From Arsenophonus sp964026495 (GTDB lineage: Bacteria > Pseudomonadota > Gammaproteobacteria > Enterobacterales > Enterobacteriaceae): DNA of 64,000 nt. Below, one piece after another: positions 11,300 to 22,398 of this stretch. Within the stretch, counting starts at the first letter, position 1; every line of letters starts with the position of its first letter. The notes beneath the pieces are model-generated. The model searched no databases, was not told the origin of the DNA, and was given only the letters and a program-made list of their open reading frames with translations. Location of the stretch: contig NZ_OZ032148.1 of assembly GCF_964026495.1 (NCBI RefSeq), forward strand, positions 372,001 to 436,000, in the 5' to 3' direction. A program made the position numbers and the translations under genes.

Positions 11300-12472
11300 A
11301 TGACGAATAGTCGTCATTTTTCAATTCAAGCAAGACCTTTAATTATTGGTCTTGTTGCAGGAGAAATATCAGGGGATATTCTTGGTGCATCTCTTATTCG
11401 TACACTAAAAGCACACATACCTCATATACGTTTTATTGGAATTGCAGGTCCATTAATGAAAAAAGAAGGTTGTCAATCATGGTATGAAATAGAAGAACTT
11501 TCTGTTATGGGGATTGTTGAAATTTTTGCAAGATTGCCTAGATTATTAAAAATTCGATCTGATTTAATTAAACGTTTTTTGAAATTACAACCTGATATTT
11601 TTATTGGTATAGATTCACCTGATTTTAATATATCTCTTGAAAAAAAATTAAAAAAAAACGGTATAAAAACTATTCATTATGTCAGCCCTTCTTTTTGGGC
11701 ATGGCGAAAACGTCGTATTTTTAAAATAGGAAAATCTACAGATTTGGTACTCGCTTTTTTACCTTTTGAAAAAAAAATTTATGATTATTATAAGATACCT
11801 TGTTATTTAATAGGTCATACAATGGCCAATAATATACCTTTAAAACCTAATAAAAAAAATGCACGATTACAATTAAAAATACCTAATGATGCTAAATATT
11901 TAGCTATTTTACCCGGTAGTCGGTGTGCTGAAGTTGAAATGTTAACTAAAGATTTTTTATATGCTGCAGAAATTTTAATTCAAGAATTTCCAAAATTAAA
12001 AATTTTGGTTCCTTTGGTTAATAAAAAATGTCGTGATAAATTTGAAGCTATTTATCAAGAAATTGGAGTAAAATTGCCATTAGAAATTGTAGAAGGTCAA
12101 GCATTATTAGTTATGATTTCTGCAGATGTGACTTTATTAGCTTCAGGGACAGCTACATTAGAATGTATGTTGGCAAAATGTCCAATGGTAGTTGGATATC
12201 GTATGCAAGTAATTACTTATTGGTTAGCAAAATTTTTTATTAAAACATCTTATATTTCTTTGCCTAATTTATTAGCAGGAGATAAATTAGTTCAAGAATT
12301 TATACAATATGGGTGTCAACCTAAAAAATTAGCTCAATCACTTAAAGATTTATTAATTAATTTAAATACAGTTAAAAGACTAAAGAAGAAATTTTTAGAA
12401 TTACATAAAAGTATTCGTAGTAATGATGATGAAAAATTAGCAAAAGTTGTTTTAGAACTTACTAAAAAATGA
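11300..12472 (+). CDS. lpxB: Lipid A disaccharide synthase
   Basis: GT19 glycosyltransferase that joins UDP-diacylglucosamine and lipid X to form the disaccharide core of lipid A at the inner membrane face. 390 residues (E. coli 382). The N-terminal [11 protein letters not shown] motif, GIDSPDFN, the [10 protein letters not shown] motif and the C-terminal Rossmann-type donor site (LPGSRCAEV, then SGTATLE) are all present. Start ATG at 11300 has a GGAG Shine-Dalgarno. It ends the lpx cluster; rnhB, next in E. coli, is missing. Confidence 0.97.
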   Translation: MTNSRHFSIQARPLIIGLVAGEISGDILGASLIRTLKAHIPHIRFIGIAGPLMKKEGCQSWYEIEELSVMGIVEIFARLPRLLKIRSDLIKRFLKLQPDIFIGIDSPDFNISLEKKLKKNGIKTIHYVSPSFWAWRKRRIFKIGKSTDLVLAFLPFEKKIYDYYKIPCYLIGHTMANNIPLKPNKKNARLQLKIPNDAKYLAILPGSRCAEVEMLTKDFLYAAEILIQEFPKLKILVPLVNKKCRDKFEAIYQEIGVKLPLEIVEGQALLVMISADVTLLASGTATLECMLAKCPMVVGYRMQVITYWLAKFFIKTSYISLPNLLAGDKLVQEFIQYGCQPKKLAQSLKDLLINLNTVKRLKKKFLELHKSIRSNDDEKLAKVVLELTKK

Positions 12473-12755
12473 ATTTTTATTAATACAGATATTTTGTTTT
12501 TATTATAAAAACGTATTTTTTAAAATAAAAGATAAATATTAAGAGTATCAAGGTGATAGTTTAGTCATTAAAGATTTTTTAATCAGAATTCAATTAGCTT
12601 ATTAAAACTCCGATATTGTTATTTTTATAAAAAATTCTTATATCAATTAATTTTATAGTAAAATATTTTTTATAAAAATATAATATCAGAAAAAATTTTG
12701 ATATTTTATTAGAATTTATATTTTTTTTGTAATAATTTATAAGAGCTGATTAAAA
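12473..12755. other. Spacer where rnhB is expected; gene lost
   Basis: Enterobacteria carry rnhB (RNase HII) between lpxB and dnaE. Only 283 A/T-rich bases remain. Around 12549-12605 one frame reads QGDSLV..., which faintly resembles the KGDSRV motif of RNase HII, but it is too short to call a pseudogene. Confidence 0.6.
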
Positions 12756-15700
12756 ATGTCTGAACCACGTTTTGTACACTTACGTGTACATACTGATTAT
12801 TCTATTATAGATGGATTAATAAAAATTGATGCATTAATTCATAAAGTAGCAGAATTGGGTATGCCAGCATTAGCAATAACTGATTTCACTAATTTATATG
12901 GATTGGTAAAATTTTATGTTACTGCACATAATTTTGGAGTAAAACCAATTATTGGAGCTGATTTTTATGTAGAAAATGAATTATTAGGTGGTGAAATTAC
13001 ACATTTAACGATTCTTGTTAAAAATAATAAAGGTTACCATAACTTAATATTACTTATTTCTGCAGCTTATCAAAAAGGTTATGGAGTAATTGGTCCAACA
13101 ATAAAAAGAGAATGGTTGATTGCACATAAAGAAGGATTATTATTACTTTCTGGTGCTTGTATGGGAGATGTTGGTAAATGTTTATTACGTAAAAATACAA
13201 AACTACTTGAGAAGTGTTTGGAGTTTTATCAAACTTATTTTCATAATAATTATTATTTAGAACTTATTAGAACAGGATTACCTAATGAAGAAAATTATTT
13301 GTATCAAGCTGTGAATTTAGCAGAAAAAACAGGTATACCAGTAGTTGCTACAAATAATGTAAGATTTATGAATAGTGATGATTTTTCAGTACATGAAATA
13401 CGTGTCGCTATTCATAATGGTATTACTTTATCTGATTCAAAACGATCTAAAAATTATAGCCCTCAACAATATTTACGTAATGAAGAAGAAATGGTTGAAT
13501 TATTTTCTGATATCCCTGCAGCACTTAGAAATAGTGTTGAAATTGCTAAGCGTTGTAATGTGATTATTCGGTTAGGTGAATATTTTTTGCCAAAATTCCC
13601 TACAGGTGATATGGATACAAAGGATTTTTTGATTCGATATGCTAACATTGGTCTTGAAAAACGTTTAAATTTTTTATATCCAGACAAAAAAAAGAGAGAT
13701 AAAAAAAGACTTAAATATATCAAACGTTTAAATACTGAATTAAAAGTAATTAATGAAATGGGTTTTCCTGGTTATTTTCTTATTGTAATGGAGTTTATTC
13801 AATGGGCAAAAGATAATAATATTCCTGTTGGCCCCGGTCGTGGTTCAGGTGCTGGTTCATTAGTAGCATATTCATTAAAAATTACTGATTTAGATCCTTT
13901 AAAATTTGATTTATTATTTGAACGTTTTCTAAATCTTGAGCGTATTTCTATGCCAGATTTCGATATAGATTTTTGTATGGAAAAACGTGATCAAGTCATT
14001 GATCATGTTGCACAAATGTATGGTCGCGACGCGGTTTCACAAATTATTACTTTTGGTACAATGGCAGCAAAAGGCGCAATTCGAGATGTAGGTAGGGTGC
14101 TCGGTTATTCATATAGTTTTGTTAATCGGATTTCTAAATTGGTTCCTTTTGAACATGGTATTACTATAAAAAAAGCATTAGTTTTAGAGCCACAACTGCA
14201 AGAAATTTATAACCAAGAAGAGGAAGTAAAGGAATTAATAGATATTGCTTGTAAACTCGAAGGTATAACTCGTAATGCTGGTAAACATGCTGGGGGTGTA
14301 GTTATTGCACCTACAAAAATCACAGATTTTACACCATTATATTGTGATTCAGAAGGAAAAAATCCACTTACACAATTTGATAAGAATGATGTTGAATATG
14401 TAGGTTTAGTGAAATTTGACTTTCTTGGTCTTAGAACATTGACTATAATCAAGTGGGCATTAAAAATGATTAATGATCGTCGATTTCAAAAAAAATTAAA
14501 AAGTATTGATATAAACAGTATTCCATTGGATGATGAAAGGTGTTTCGATTTGTTGCGTAAAGGGGAAACAACAGCAGTATTTCAATTAGAATCTAATGGA
14601 ATGAAAGATTTAATTAAAAGATTACGACCAGATTCTTTTAATGATATGATTGCTTTAATTGCACTTTTTCGTCCTGGTCCATTACAATCAGGAATGGTTG
14701 ATAATTTTATTAATCGTAAGCATGGAAGAGAAAAAATTTCTTATCCTGATGTTTTATGGCAACATGAGTTATTAAAACCAATTTTAGAATCTACATATGG
14801 TATTATTCTTTATCAAGAACAAGTGATGAAAATTGCTCAAGTACTTGCTGGTTATACCTTAGCTGAAGCAGATATGTTACGTCGAGCAATGAGCAAGAAA
14901 AAACCAGAAGAAATGGTTAAGCAGCGATTTATTTTTAAGAAAGGAATAATCAAAAATGGTATTGATAAAAAGTTAGGAATGAAAATTTTTAATTTGTTAG
15001 AAAAATTTGCCGGTTATGGTTTTAATAAATCACATTCTACTGCTTATGCCTTAGTTTCTTATCAAACACTGTGGTTAAAAACACATTATCCAGCTGAATT
15101 TATGGCAGCTGTTCTAACTGCAGATATGGATAATACTGATAAAATAGTTACTTTAATTGATGAATGTTGGCGTATGAAGTTAAAAGTTTTACCACCTGAT
15201 ATTAATACTGGATTGTATAATTTTCATGTTAATGAAAATAATGAAATTCTTTATGGAATAGGTGGAATTAAGGGTATTGGTGAAGTTCCAGTAGAAGCTA
15301 TTATTAAATCTCGTGAAAAAGATGGTTATTTTAAAGAAATTTTTGATTTTTGTAAACGAATTGGTACTCAAAAACTTAACCGTAGAGTAATGGAGAAATT
15401 AATTATGTCAGGTGCTTGTGATCATTTAGGTCAACATCGTGCAGAATTAATGTTTGCATTAAAAGATGCATTTAAAATAGCTGATCAACATGCTAAAGCA
15501 GATGCTATTGGACAAAGTGATATGTTTGGTAAATTAATTGAAGATCCTGAAGCTATAAAAAAAACATATGATAATATACCTAAATGGAATGAAAATCTTT
15601 TATTAGAAAATGAGCGTGAAAGTTTAGGTTTTTATTTAACTGGGCATCCTATTAATGCTTATTTATCAGAAATTAAACGTTATATTACTGGATTACGTTT

Positions 15701-16250
15701 AAAAGATGTTACTCCATCTCTTAATGGAAAGACATCAACAGTGGTTGGTTTAGTATCGAAAGTTAAGATTATTACCACTAAAAATTCTGATAAAATAAGC
15801 ATATGTACTTTGGATGATTGTTCTGGACGTTTAGATATAATACTTTTTTCAGATGTGTTACAAAAATATAAGCATTTGGTAGAAAAAAACAAAATACTAA
15901 TTGCTACAGGAAAAATTAGTTTTGATAATTTTCATGGTTTTTGCAAAATGTCTGTTTACAAATTAATCGAACTTAGTCAAGCACGAGAAAAATATTTAAA
16001 AAGTATTTGTATTTTATTAAAAGAAAAAATAACTTCTAGTGAAGAATTGTTAAAAAATCTTAATAGAATATTAGAACCTTATTGTTCAGGTAAAGTTCCA
16101 GTTTATCTTTATGATAATAATCATCAAAAGAAAGAAGGTCGCGCTAAATTAAATTTAGTTTTTACTTGGCATGTTATTCCTACAGATCATCTTTTAAGTG
16201 AATTAAGAATGTTTTTAAGTAATCAGAATATTGAATTAAAATTTGATTAA
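12756..16250 (+). CDS. dnaE: DNA polymerase III alpha subunit
   Basis: Catalytic subunit of the replicative polymerase. 1164 residues (E. coli 1160). The N-terminal PHP domain starts [11 protein letters not shown]; the palm domain has the catalytic triad in register with E. coli: Asp401 and Asp403 in PDFDIDF and Asp555 in [16 protein letters not shown] and the finger region are intact, followed by the tandem HhH motif and OB fold. The C-terminal tau-binding region is present. The stop lies 10 bases before the accA ATG. The start MSEPRFVHL matches E. coli. Confidence 0.98.
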   Translation: MSEPRFVHLRVHTDYSIIDGLIKIDALIHKVAELGMPALAITDFTNLYGLVKFYVTAHNFGVKPIIGADFYVENELLGGEITHLTILVKNNKGYHNLILLISAAYQKGYGVIGPTIKREWLIAHKEGLLLLSGACMGDVGKCLLRKNTKLLEKCLEFYQTYFHNNYYLELIRTGLPNEENYLYQAVNLAEKTGIPVVATNNVRFMNSDDFSVHEIRVAIHNGITLSDSKRSKNYSPQQYLRNEEEMVELFSDIPAALRNSVEIAKRCNVIIRLGEYFLPKFPTGDMDTKDFLIRYANIGLEKRLNFLYPDKKKRDKKRLKYIKRLNTELKVINEMGFPGYFLIVMEFIQWAKDNNIPVGPGRGSGAGSLVAYSLKITDLDPLKFDLLFERFLNLERISMPDFDIDFCMEKRDQVIDHVAQMYGRDAVSQIITFGTMAAKGAIRDVGRVLGYSYSFVNRISKLVPFEHGITIKKALVLEPQLQEIYNQEEEVKELIDIACKLEGITRNAGKHAGGVVIAPTKITDFTPLYCDSEGKNPLTQFDKNDVEYVGLVKFDFLGLRTLTIIKWALKMINDRRFQKKLKSIDINSIPLDDERCFDLLRKGETTAVFQLESNGMKDLIKRLRPDSFNDMIALIALFRPGPLQSGMVDNFINRKHGREKISYPDVLWQHELLKPILESTYGIILYQEQVMKIAQVLAGYTLAEADMLRRAMSKKKPEEMVKQRFIFKKGIIKNGIDKKLGMKIFNLLEKFAGYGFNKSHSTAYALVSYQTLWLKTHYPAEFMAAVLTADMDNTDKIVTLIDECWRMKLKVLPPDINTGLYNFHVNENNEILYGIGGIKGIGEVPVEAIIKSREKDGYFKEIFDFCKRIGTQKLNRRVMEKLIMSGACDHLGQHRAELMFALKDAFKIADQHAKADAIGQSDMFGKLIEDPEAIKKTYDNIPKWNENLLLENERESLGFYLTGHPINAYLSEIKRYITGLRLKDVTPSLNGKTSTVVGLVSKVKIITTKNSDKISICTLDDCSGRLDIILFSDVLQKYKHLVEKNKILIATGKISFDNFHGFCKMSVYKLIELSQAREKYLKSICILLKEKITSSEELLKNLNRILEPYCSGKVPVYLYDNNHQKKEGRAKLNLVFTWHVIPTDHLLSELRMFLSNQNIELKFD

Positions 16251-16260
16251 TAGGAAATTT

Positions 16261-17220
16261 ATGACCCTTAATTTTTTAGATTTTGAACAACCAATTGTTG
16301 ATTTAGAAGAAAAAATTAATTCTTTAATGACAGTAAATCGTCAAGATACCAAATTAGATATTGATTTAGATGAAGAGATTGCTAAATTACATGAAAAAAG
16401 TGTAGAACTGACTAAAAAAATTTTTTCTAATTTGTGTGCTTGGCAAATTTCTCAACTAGCTCGTCATCCAATGAGACCTTATACTTTGGACTATGTTCAA
16501 CATATATTTACTCATTTTTACGAATTAGCTGGTGATCGCGCTTATGCTGATGATAAAGCAATTGTTGGTGGTTTAGCTCGATTAAATGGACGTCCAGTAA
16601 TGATTGTTGGTCATCAAAAAGGACGTGAAATAAAAGAAAAAATTCGAAGAAATTTTGGCATGCCAGCACCAGAAGGATATCGTAAAGCTTTGCGATTAAT
16701 GAAAATTGCTGAGCGTTTTAATTTACCTATTATTACTTTTATTGATACACCTGGTGCTTATCCTGGTGTTGGTGCTGAAGAACGTGGTCAGTCTAATGCA
16801 ATTGCAAGTAATTTATGTGAAATGTCTCAATTTTCTGTTCCTATTATTTGTACAGTTATTGGAGAAGGAGGTTCTGGTGGTGCATTAGCAATTGGAGTAG
16901 GGGATAAAGTTAATATGCTACAATATAGCACTTATTCTGTTATTTCTCCAGAAGGTTGTGCTTCTATTCTTTGGAAAACTGTTGAAAAAGCTCCAGTGGC
17001 AGCTGAAGCAATGGGAATTACAGCTTCTCGTTTAAAAGTACTTAAACTTATTGATAATATTGTTGAAGAACCACTTGGTGGTGCACATCGAAATTATACG
17101 CAAATTGCTAATAATCTTAAAAATCGTATTTTAGATGACTTAAAGGATATCGATTTACTGACTCCTGAAGATTTAAAGAATTATCGTTATCAACGTTTAA
17201 TGGAATATGGTTATTGTTAA
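16261..17220 (+). CDS. accA: Acetyl-CoA carboxylase carboxyltransferase alpha subunit
   Basis: With AccD transfers CO2 from carboxybiotin to acetyl-CoA, giving malonyl-CoA. From ATG 16261 the protein has 319 residues, exactly the E. coli length, and starts [12 protein letters not shown]; an in-frame TTG at 16243 overlapping dnaE was rejected. The crotonase-like oxyanion segments [12 protein letters not shown] and [11 protein letters not shown] are intact. AGGAAA precedes the start. accB and accC are in this window at 34990-36806; accD is not. Confidence 0.97.
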   Translation: MTLNFLDFEQPIVDLEEKINSLMTVNRQDTKLDIDLDEEIAKLHEKSVELTKKIFSNLCAWQISQLARHPMRPYTLDYVQHIFTHFYELAGDRAYADDKAIVGGLARLNGRPVMIVGHQKGREIKEKIRRNFGMPAPEGYRKALRLMKIAERFNLPIITFIDTPGAYPGVGAEERGQSNAIASNLCEMSQFSVPIICTVIGEGGSGGALAIGVGDKVNMLQYSTYSVISPEGCASILWKTVEKAPVAAEAMGITASRLKVLKLIDNIVEEPLGGAHRNYTQIANNLKNRILDDLKDIDLLTPEDLKNYRYQRLMEYGYC

Positions 17221-17410
17221 ATTTAAATATTAATAATTTATTTTTAAATTTATAAATGATTTAAAAAAATAATTGATTACATTTTGTTCATATTTTAACA
17301 GTGAATTATTATAAAATAATAAAATATGATTTTTTTTTGAAAAAAATTGAAAGGGTAATTTAATTCTTTAATGTGATGAAATCATTTTAGATAATTTTCT
17401 TCAAATAATT

Positions 17411-18727
17411 ATGTTTGTTAATGAAATAATATTTTTAAAAAAAATTATTAAGAATCTTGGTTCTATCGAAAATCTATTAGTAGGTTTTAGCGGTGGATTA
17501 GATTCAACGGTATTATTACATGCATTAGTAAGATTACGTGAAATCATAAACCCTAATTTAAATATTCGTGCGCTTTATATTCATCATGGAATTAATTATA
17601 AAGCTGATAATTGGTTAATTCATTGTAAAAAAATATGTTTAAATTGGAAAGTAGAATTTTATTCACAATCTATTCATATAGATTCAATTAAACATGGTAT
17701 AGAAGGAGGAGCACGTATTGCTCGATATCAAGCATTTCGTAAAATATTATTACAAAAAGAAGTTTTGTTAACGGCACATCATTTAGATGATCAAGTTGAA
17801 ACTTTTTTATTAGCATTAAAACGTGGTAGTGGGCCAACTGGGTTATCTTCTATGCCAGTTTCTATGCCATTTTTTCATACTTATTTAATAAGACCATTAT
17901 TATCTTTTAGTCGTAAAGAATTAGAATTATATGCAAAAAAAAAATTACTTTATTGGATAGAAGATGATAGTAATCAAAATGAATTTTATGATCGTAATTT
18001 TTTAAGGTTACGTATTATTCCACATTTTTGTAAGAGATGGCCTAATTTTTCTCATGCGGTTTTTAGAAGTGCTAGTTTGTGTGCAGAACAAGAAGCTTTG
18101 TTAAATGAATTTTTAGAAGATTGTTGTTTACGTTTAATTACAAATGAAGGAGCATTAAAAATAAACGATTTGGTTAGTTATTCTAAAATTAAGCGTAATG
18201 CGATATTACGACGTTGGTTTCGTTTGCATAAAATTTTAATGCCTTCCTGTCTTCAATTACATATAATTTGGCAAGAAGTAATATGTGCGAGAAATGATGC
18301 AAAACCAGAATTTGTTTTAAAAAAAAATGTTATTCGTCGTTTTCAAAAAAAGTTATGGATTTTGCCAAAATTCAAAGATATTAGCAATATTTGTTTACCA
18401 TGGCATCTTTCTAGACCTCTTATATTGCCTGATAATTTAGGTACCTTAATGATTACAAATCATGGAATCGGTTTTCGTTTTCCATTTTTTGATGAAGAAG
18501 TTACTGTTCGATTTGGAATAAAAGGAAATATTAAAATTATTGGACGTCAACATTCTAGAAAAAGTAAAAAATTATGGCAGGAATTAGGTATTGCGCCTTG
18601 GTTAAGAAAAAGAATTCCTTTGATTTATTATAATGATGTACTTATTACAGCTGTTAATGTTTTTGTTACAGAAGAAGGGAGGTGTATTGATGGGGTAGAA
18701 CTTAAGCTGAATTTAATAAAAGAATAA
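17411..18727 (+). CDS. tilS: tRNA(Ile)-lysidine synthase
   Basis: Changes C34 of the CAU-anticodon tRNA(Ile) to lysidine with ATP, so that it reads AUA; essential, and AUA is very common in this A/T-rich genome. 438 residues (E. coli 432). PP-loop motif SGGLDS is at residues 27-32; the HHxxDQxET motif follows near residue 118; a C-terminal substrate-recognition domain is present. Neighbouring accA in the E. coli order, with ldcC and yaeR missing between. The frame contains a run of ten A (17935-17944) and one of nine A (18319-18327), yet stays open. Confidence 0.96.
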   Translation: MFVNEIIFLKKIIKNLGSIENLLVGFSGGLDSTVLLHALVRLREIINPNLNIRALYIHHGINYKADNWLIHCKKICLNWKVEFYSQSIHIDSIKHGIEGGARIARYQAFRKILLQKEVLLTAHHLDDQVETFLLALKRGSGPTGLSSMPVSMPFFHTYLIRPLLSFSRKELELYAKKKLLYWIEDDSNQNEFYDRNFLRLRIIPHFCKRWPNFSHAVFRSASLCAEQEALLNEFLEDCCLRLITNEGALKINDLVSYSKIKRNAILRRWFRLHKILMPSCLQLHIIWQEVICARNDAKPEFVLKKNVIRRFQKKLWILPKFKDISNICLPWHLSRPLILPDNLGTLMITNHGIGFRFPFFDEEVTVRFGIKGNIKIIGRQHSRKSKKLWQELGIAPWLRKRIPLIYYNDVLITAVNVFVTEEGRCIDGVELKLNLIKE

Positions 18728-18968
18728 ACTTTATTTGAATATTTTTTTATGTATGTGGTATTTCTAAAATATTATTTTTGATAATTTCTAATAAAATTAT
18801 TCATTGATATAAGAATACGATAATTGATGAAAATAATTAATAATTTTTTTTTAAAAACTAAAAACTAATATTCAGTAGATTTAATACTTATTTTAAAATT
18901 ATATTTGGTATTAAGTTTTTTTATAAAATATGAAGATTTATGCTAAATGTTATTTCATATATAATAAA

Positions 18969-20681
18969 TTAGCTACATTTTTTTTTTAAAAAATGAATTA
19001 TTTCAAGAAGATTAATAAATTCTTTTACATTATTTCTTCTATTTTTATATTCTACTTGGTTTTTATGTAAATAAGATTCACTAATTATTATCATATGTGG
19101 TATTCCAATAAGTTCTATATCAGCAAACATTATACCCGGTTGTTCTTTACGATCATCAAATAATACATCAATATCATTTTTTGTTAATTGATAATAAATT
19201 TTTTCAGCAATTTCTCGCACAAAATGTGATTTATGCATATTTATAGGTATAATTGCAACTTGAAAAGGTGCAATAGAATCATTCCAAATAATACCTTTAT
19301 TGTCATGGTTTTGTTCTATTGCTGCTGCAATAATTCTTGTGATACCAATACCATAACACCCCATAGTAATCGTTTGATGATATCCATTTTTATTTTGAAC
19401 AGTAAAATTCATTGCCTTAGAATATTTTTCTCCAAGCTGAAAAATATGACCAACTTCAATTCCACGTTTTATTTGTAGTGTTCCTTTTTCATCTGGGCTA
19501 GGATCTCCTGAGACGACGTTCCGTAAATCATAAATATGAGGTATAGAAATATCTCTTTGCCAATTAATACCAAAATAATATTTATTATCAATATTAGCTC
19601 CAGCAGTAAAATCGCTCATTACTGCAACACTCTTGTCTATGATTATTGGTATGAACAAGTTTATAGGGCCTAATGTATGTGGATTAATTTTCAATATTTT
19701 TCTTATTTCTTCTTTTGTGGCAAATTTTAATGGAGTAGCGATTAAAGGATGTTTTTCTGCTTTTTTTTTATTTAATTCATGATCAGCACGGATTAATAAA
19801 GCAACAAGTTTATGGCTATTATTTTGTACGCCGATTACTATTATAGTTTTTACGATTTTTTCAATAGGTAAATTATATAATTTTGCTAATTCAGTAATAT
19901 TTTTTATGTTAGATGTATTGACAAGACGCATATTTTTAGTAGGTTTAGGACGTTTTGTAAGACAAATGGTTTTTGCTAATTCAATATTAGCTGCATAATT
20001 TGATTGATTGGAAAAAACAATATTATCTTCTCCACTATCAGCTAATACTTGAAATTCATGTGATATATTACCACCAATAGATCCAGTATCTGCTTCTACG
20101 ACTCTAAAATTAAAACCAATACGTGTAAAAATTGTACTATATGTTTTGTACATAATATCGTAAGTTTTTTGAAGCGAATTTTGATCGATATGAAATGAGT
20201 AAGCGTCTTTCATGATAAATTCACGAGAACGTATAACTCCAAAACGTGGTCTAATTTCGTTACGAAATTTTGTTTGGATTTGATATACATTCAATGGTAA
20301 TTGTTTATAAGAAGTAATTTCATTACGTATAAGATCAGTAATCACTTCTTCATTAGTAGGTCCAAGTACAAAAGATTCGTTACCATGATACATAAAACTA
20401 AGTAATTCTGGTCCATATTGTTCCCATCGACGACTTTTTTTCCATAATTGTGCAGGTTGAACTATTGGCGTAGAAATTTCAATTGCACCAACTTGGTTCA
20501 TTTCTTCACGAATGATATTTTTAATTTTTTTTAATACTCGAATACCAGTTGGTAGCCAGTCATACAATCCAGAAGCAAGTTTACGTATCATACCCGCTTT
20601 GAGCATTAGTTTATGACTAATCACTTCAGTATCTGAAGGAATTTCTTTCAAAGTAGAGAGAAGATATTGACTTGTTCGCAT
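18969..20681 (-). CDS. proS: Prolyl-tRNA synthetase
   Basis: Charges tRNA(Pro). 570 residues (E. coli 572). Class II motifs: [20 protein letters not shown] (motif 2 region) and the C-terminal [17 protein letters not shown] (motif 3), followed by an anticodon-binding domain. The inserted YbaK-type editing domain that clears Ala-tRNA(Pro) occupies about residues 225-405, so this is the bacterial long form. Convergent with tilS, as in E. coli once intervening genes are removed. Confidence 0.98.
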   Translation of the reverse strand: MRTSQYLLSTLKEIPSDTEVISHKLMLKAGMIRKLASGLYDWLPTGIRVLKKIKNIIREEMNQVGAIEISTPIVQPAQLWKKSRRWEQYGPELLSFMYHGNESFVLGPTNEEVITDLIRNEITSYKQLPLNVYQIQTKFRNEIRPRFGVIRSREFIMKDAYSFHIDQNSLQKTYDIMYKTYSTIFTRIGFNFRVVEADTGSIGGNISHEFQVLADSGEDNIVFSNQSNYAANIELAKTICLTKRPKPTKNMRLVNTSNIKNITELAKLYNLPIEKIVKTIIVIGVQNNSHKLVALLIRADHELNKKKAEKHPLIATPLKFATKEEIRKILKINPHTLGPINLFIPIIIDKSVAVMSDFTAGANIDNKYYFGINWQRDISIPHIYDLRNVVSGDPSPDEKGTLQIKRGIEVGHIFQLGEKYSKAMNFTVQNKNGYHQTITMGCYGIGITRIIAAAIEQNHDNKGIIWNDSIAPFQVAIIPINMHKSHFVREIAEKIYYQLTKNDIDVLFDDRKEQPGIMFADIELIGIPHMIIISESYLHKNQVEYKNRRNNVKEFINLLEIIHFLKKKCS

Positions 20682-21494
20682 TTTTTATTTTTTCCATAAA
20701 CAATAAGTTTTAGTAAAAAATATTTTGATTTTTTTAACAGTGAATTAATAAATGTTAAAAAGAGATAATATATTTTTAATATTTTAAAAGTAAAATAACT
20801 ATTATAGTTTAAAATAAACATAGTGTGAAATTTTAATATTAAATAAATGCTAACTTTAAGTAAATATGATTTTTTAAGATAAAAATACATCATTTTATGT
20901 AAATTTTTCTCAATATCATTTTAACTAATTATGTTTTAACTAAATTTAAGATTAATATTTTTAATTATGTAGTTTTTTAAAACTTTTATTTCTTTTAATT
21001 ATTGTTAAATTTTAATATTAAAATATTAATTTTTTATTAGTTATTTGGTATATTAATAATATTGTAATATTATATTGTAGTTATATATCAGAAAATATAG
21101 CATAAATACTAAAATTTAAAATAAAATATAGATGATTAAGATATATATCAAAAATATGTTTTTTAAGATATTGATATTTTTGTAGATTTATATAAATTTA
21201 TGATTAGAAAAAATTGTTAATTTTTACATTTAACATATTTTTTATAAAGATATGTAATTTTTATTAAAAAATAAAAAAAGATTATATTTTTGTAAAATTT
21301 ATAACATATAATAAGTTAATATTTAACATTGTATAAATGTTTTTTATATATTTTTAAAGAGCAATATTATTTATTAATTAATTAGTTATAAATTTATAAT
21401 TGTGATCTCTAATGCTTTTAAAAAAATATTTAAAATAAAAATCAAATTTTTAATATTAGTAAATAAATTATTTGTAATGCAATAAAAAACAGAA
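20682..21494. other. 0.8 kb non-coding spacer between proS and ubiA
   Basis: Almost pure A/T with no recognisable frame. It joins two map segments that are far apart in E. coli (proS and the ubiCA-plsB region), so it marks a rearrangement junction. ubiC, which precedes ubiA in E. coli, is not recognisable here. Confidence 0.65.
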
Positions 21495-22393
21495 ATGTTA
21501 AAAAATAAATTAATAAGAGAAAAAACTTTGAAATATAAAAATTTAAATCTTAATAAATTTTGTTCTTATTTTAATTTGATACGTCTTAATAAACCTGTAG
21601 GTATTTTTCTTTTGTTATGGCCTACTTATTGGGCACTATGGTTATCTAATCGTGGATTACCAGATTTTTATATTTTGTTCATTTTCACTACTGGTGTGTT
21701 TTTGATGCGTTCTGCTGGTTGTGTTGTTAATGATTATGTTGATAGAAAGTTTGATGCTTATGTTACTCGAACTAAAAAACGTCCATTAGTAAACTGTAGT
21801 ATAAGTATACGAGAAGCAAAAAATATTTTTTTTTGTTGATTATTTCTTCTTTTTTATTAGTTTTGACTTTGAATAAGAAAACAATTGTGTTATCTGTTTT
21901 TGGTTTACTATTAACTGTAATTTATCCTTTTTTTAAACAATTTAGTTATTTTCCTCAAATAATATTAGGGATTACATTTGGTTGGTCAATTCCGATGGTT
22001 TATTCAGCGGTTATTAATTCTTTTCCTTTAGAATGTTGGTTGTTATTTTTAGTAAATATTATTTGGTCTGTTATTTATGATACTCAATATGCAATGGTTG
22101 ATCGTAATGATGATATAAAAATTGGTATAAAATCAACGGCAATTATTTTTGGAAGATTTGATAAATTAATTATTTTTATTTTACAAATATCTATGTTGTT
22201 GATATTATTTTATATGAAATATCAAATAAATTTAGGTATAACTTATTCTATAAGTTTAATATTAATGTTGGGTATTTTTGTTTATCAACAAATATTAATA
22301 GTTAATCGCCAGCCAATCTTATGTTTTAAAGCATTCATGAGTAATAATTATGTCGGTTTGCTATTATTTATCGGTATTTTCTTAAATTTTTAA
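21495..22393 (+). pseudogene. ubiA: 4-hydroxybenzoate octaprenyltransferase, split by a one-base frameshift in a T run
   Basis: UbiA prenylates 4-hydroxybenzoate in ubiquinone synthesis. Frame one (21495-21839) carries the N-terminal third, with LLLWPTYWALW and the first Asp-rich motif NDYVDRKFD. Frame two carries the rest from about 21830, including the second motif [12 protein letters not shown] and the membrane-spanning C-terminus, ending at 22393. The switch falls on nine T (21826-21834); a tenth T would restore one frame of about 299 codons (E. coli 290). Both halves are well conserved, so the lesion is recent, is rescued by slippage, or is a sequence error. Stop codon is 5 bases from that of convergent plsB. 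Confidence 0.88.
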
Positions 22394-22398
22394 CACTT

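Noticed and set aside
17293..20750. Shared AACAGTGAATTA word near 17300 and 20740
   Set aside because: Twelve bases in A/T-rich DNA occurring twice is within chance, and the flanks do not match.
20648..20893. 81-codon minus-strand open frame overlapping the proS start
   Set aside because: It overlaps proS in another frame, is made of Phe, Ile, Leu, Lys and Tyr as expected from A/T runs, and has no recognisable motif or ribosome binding site.
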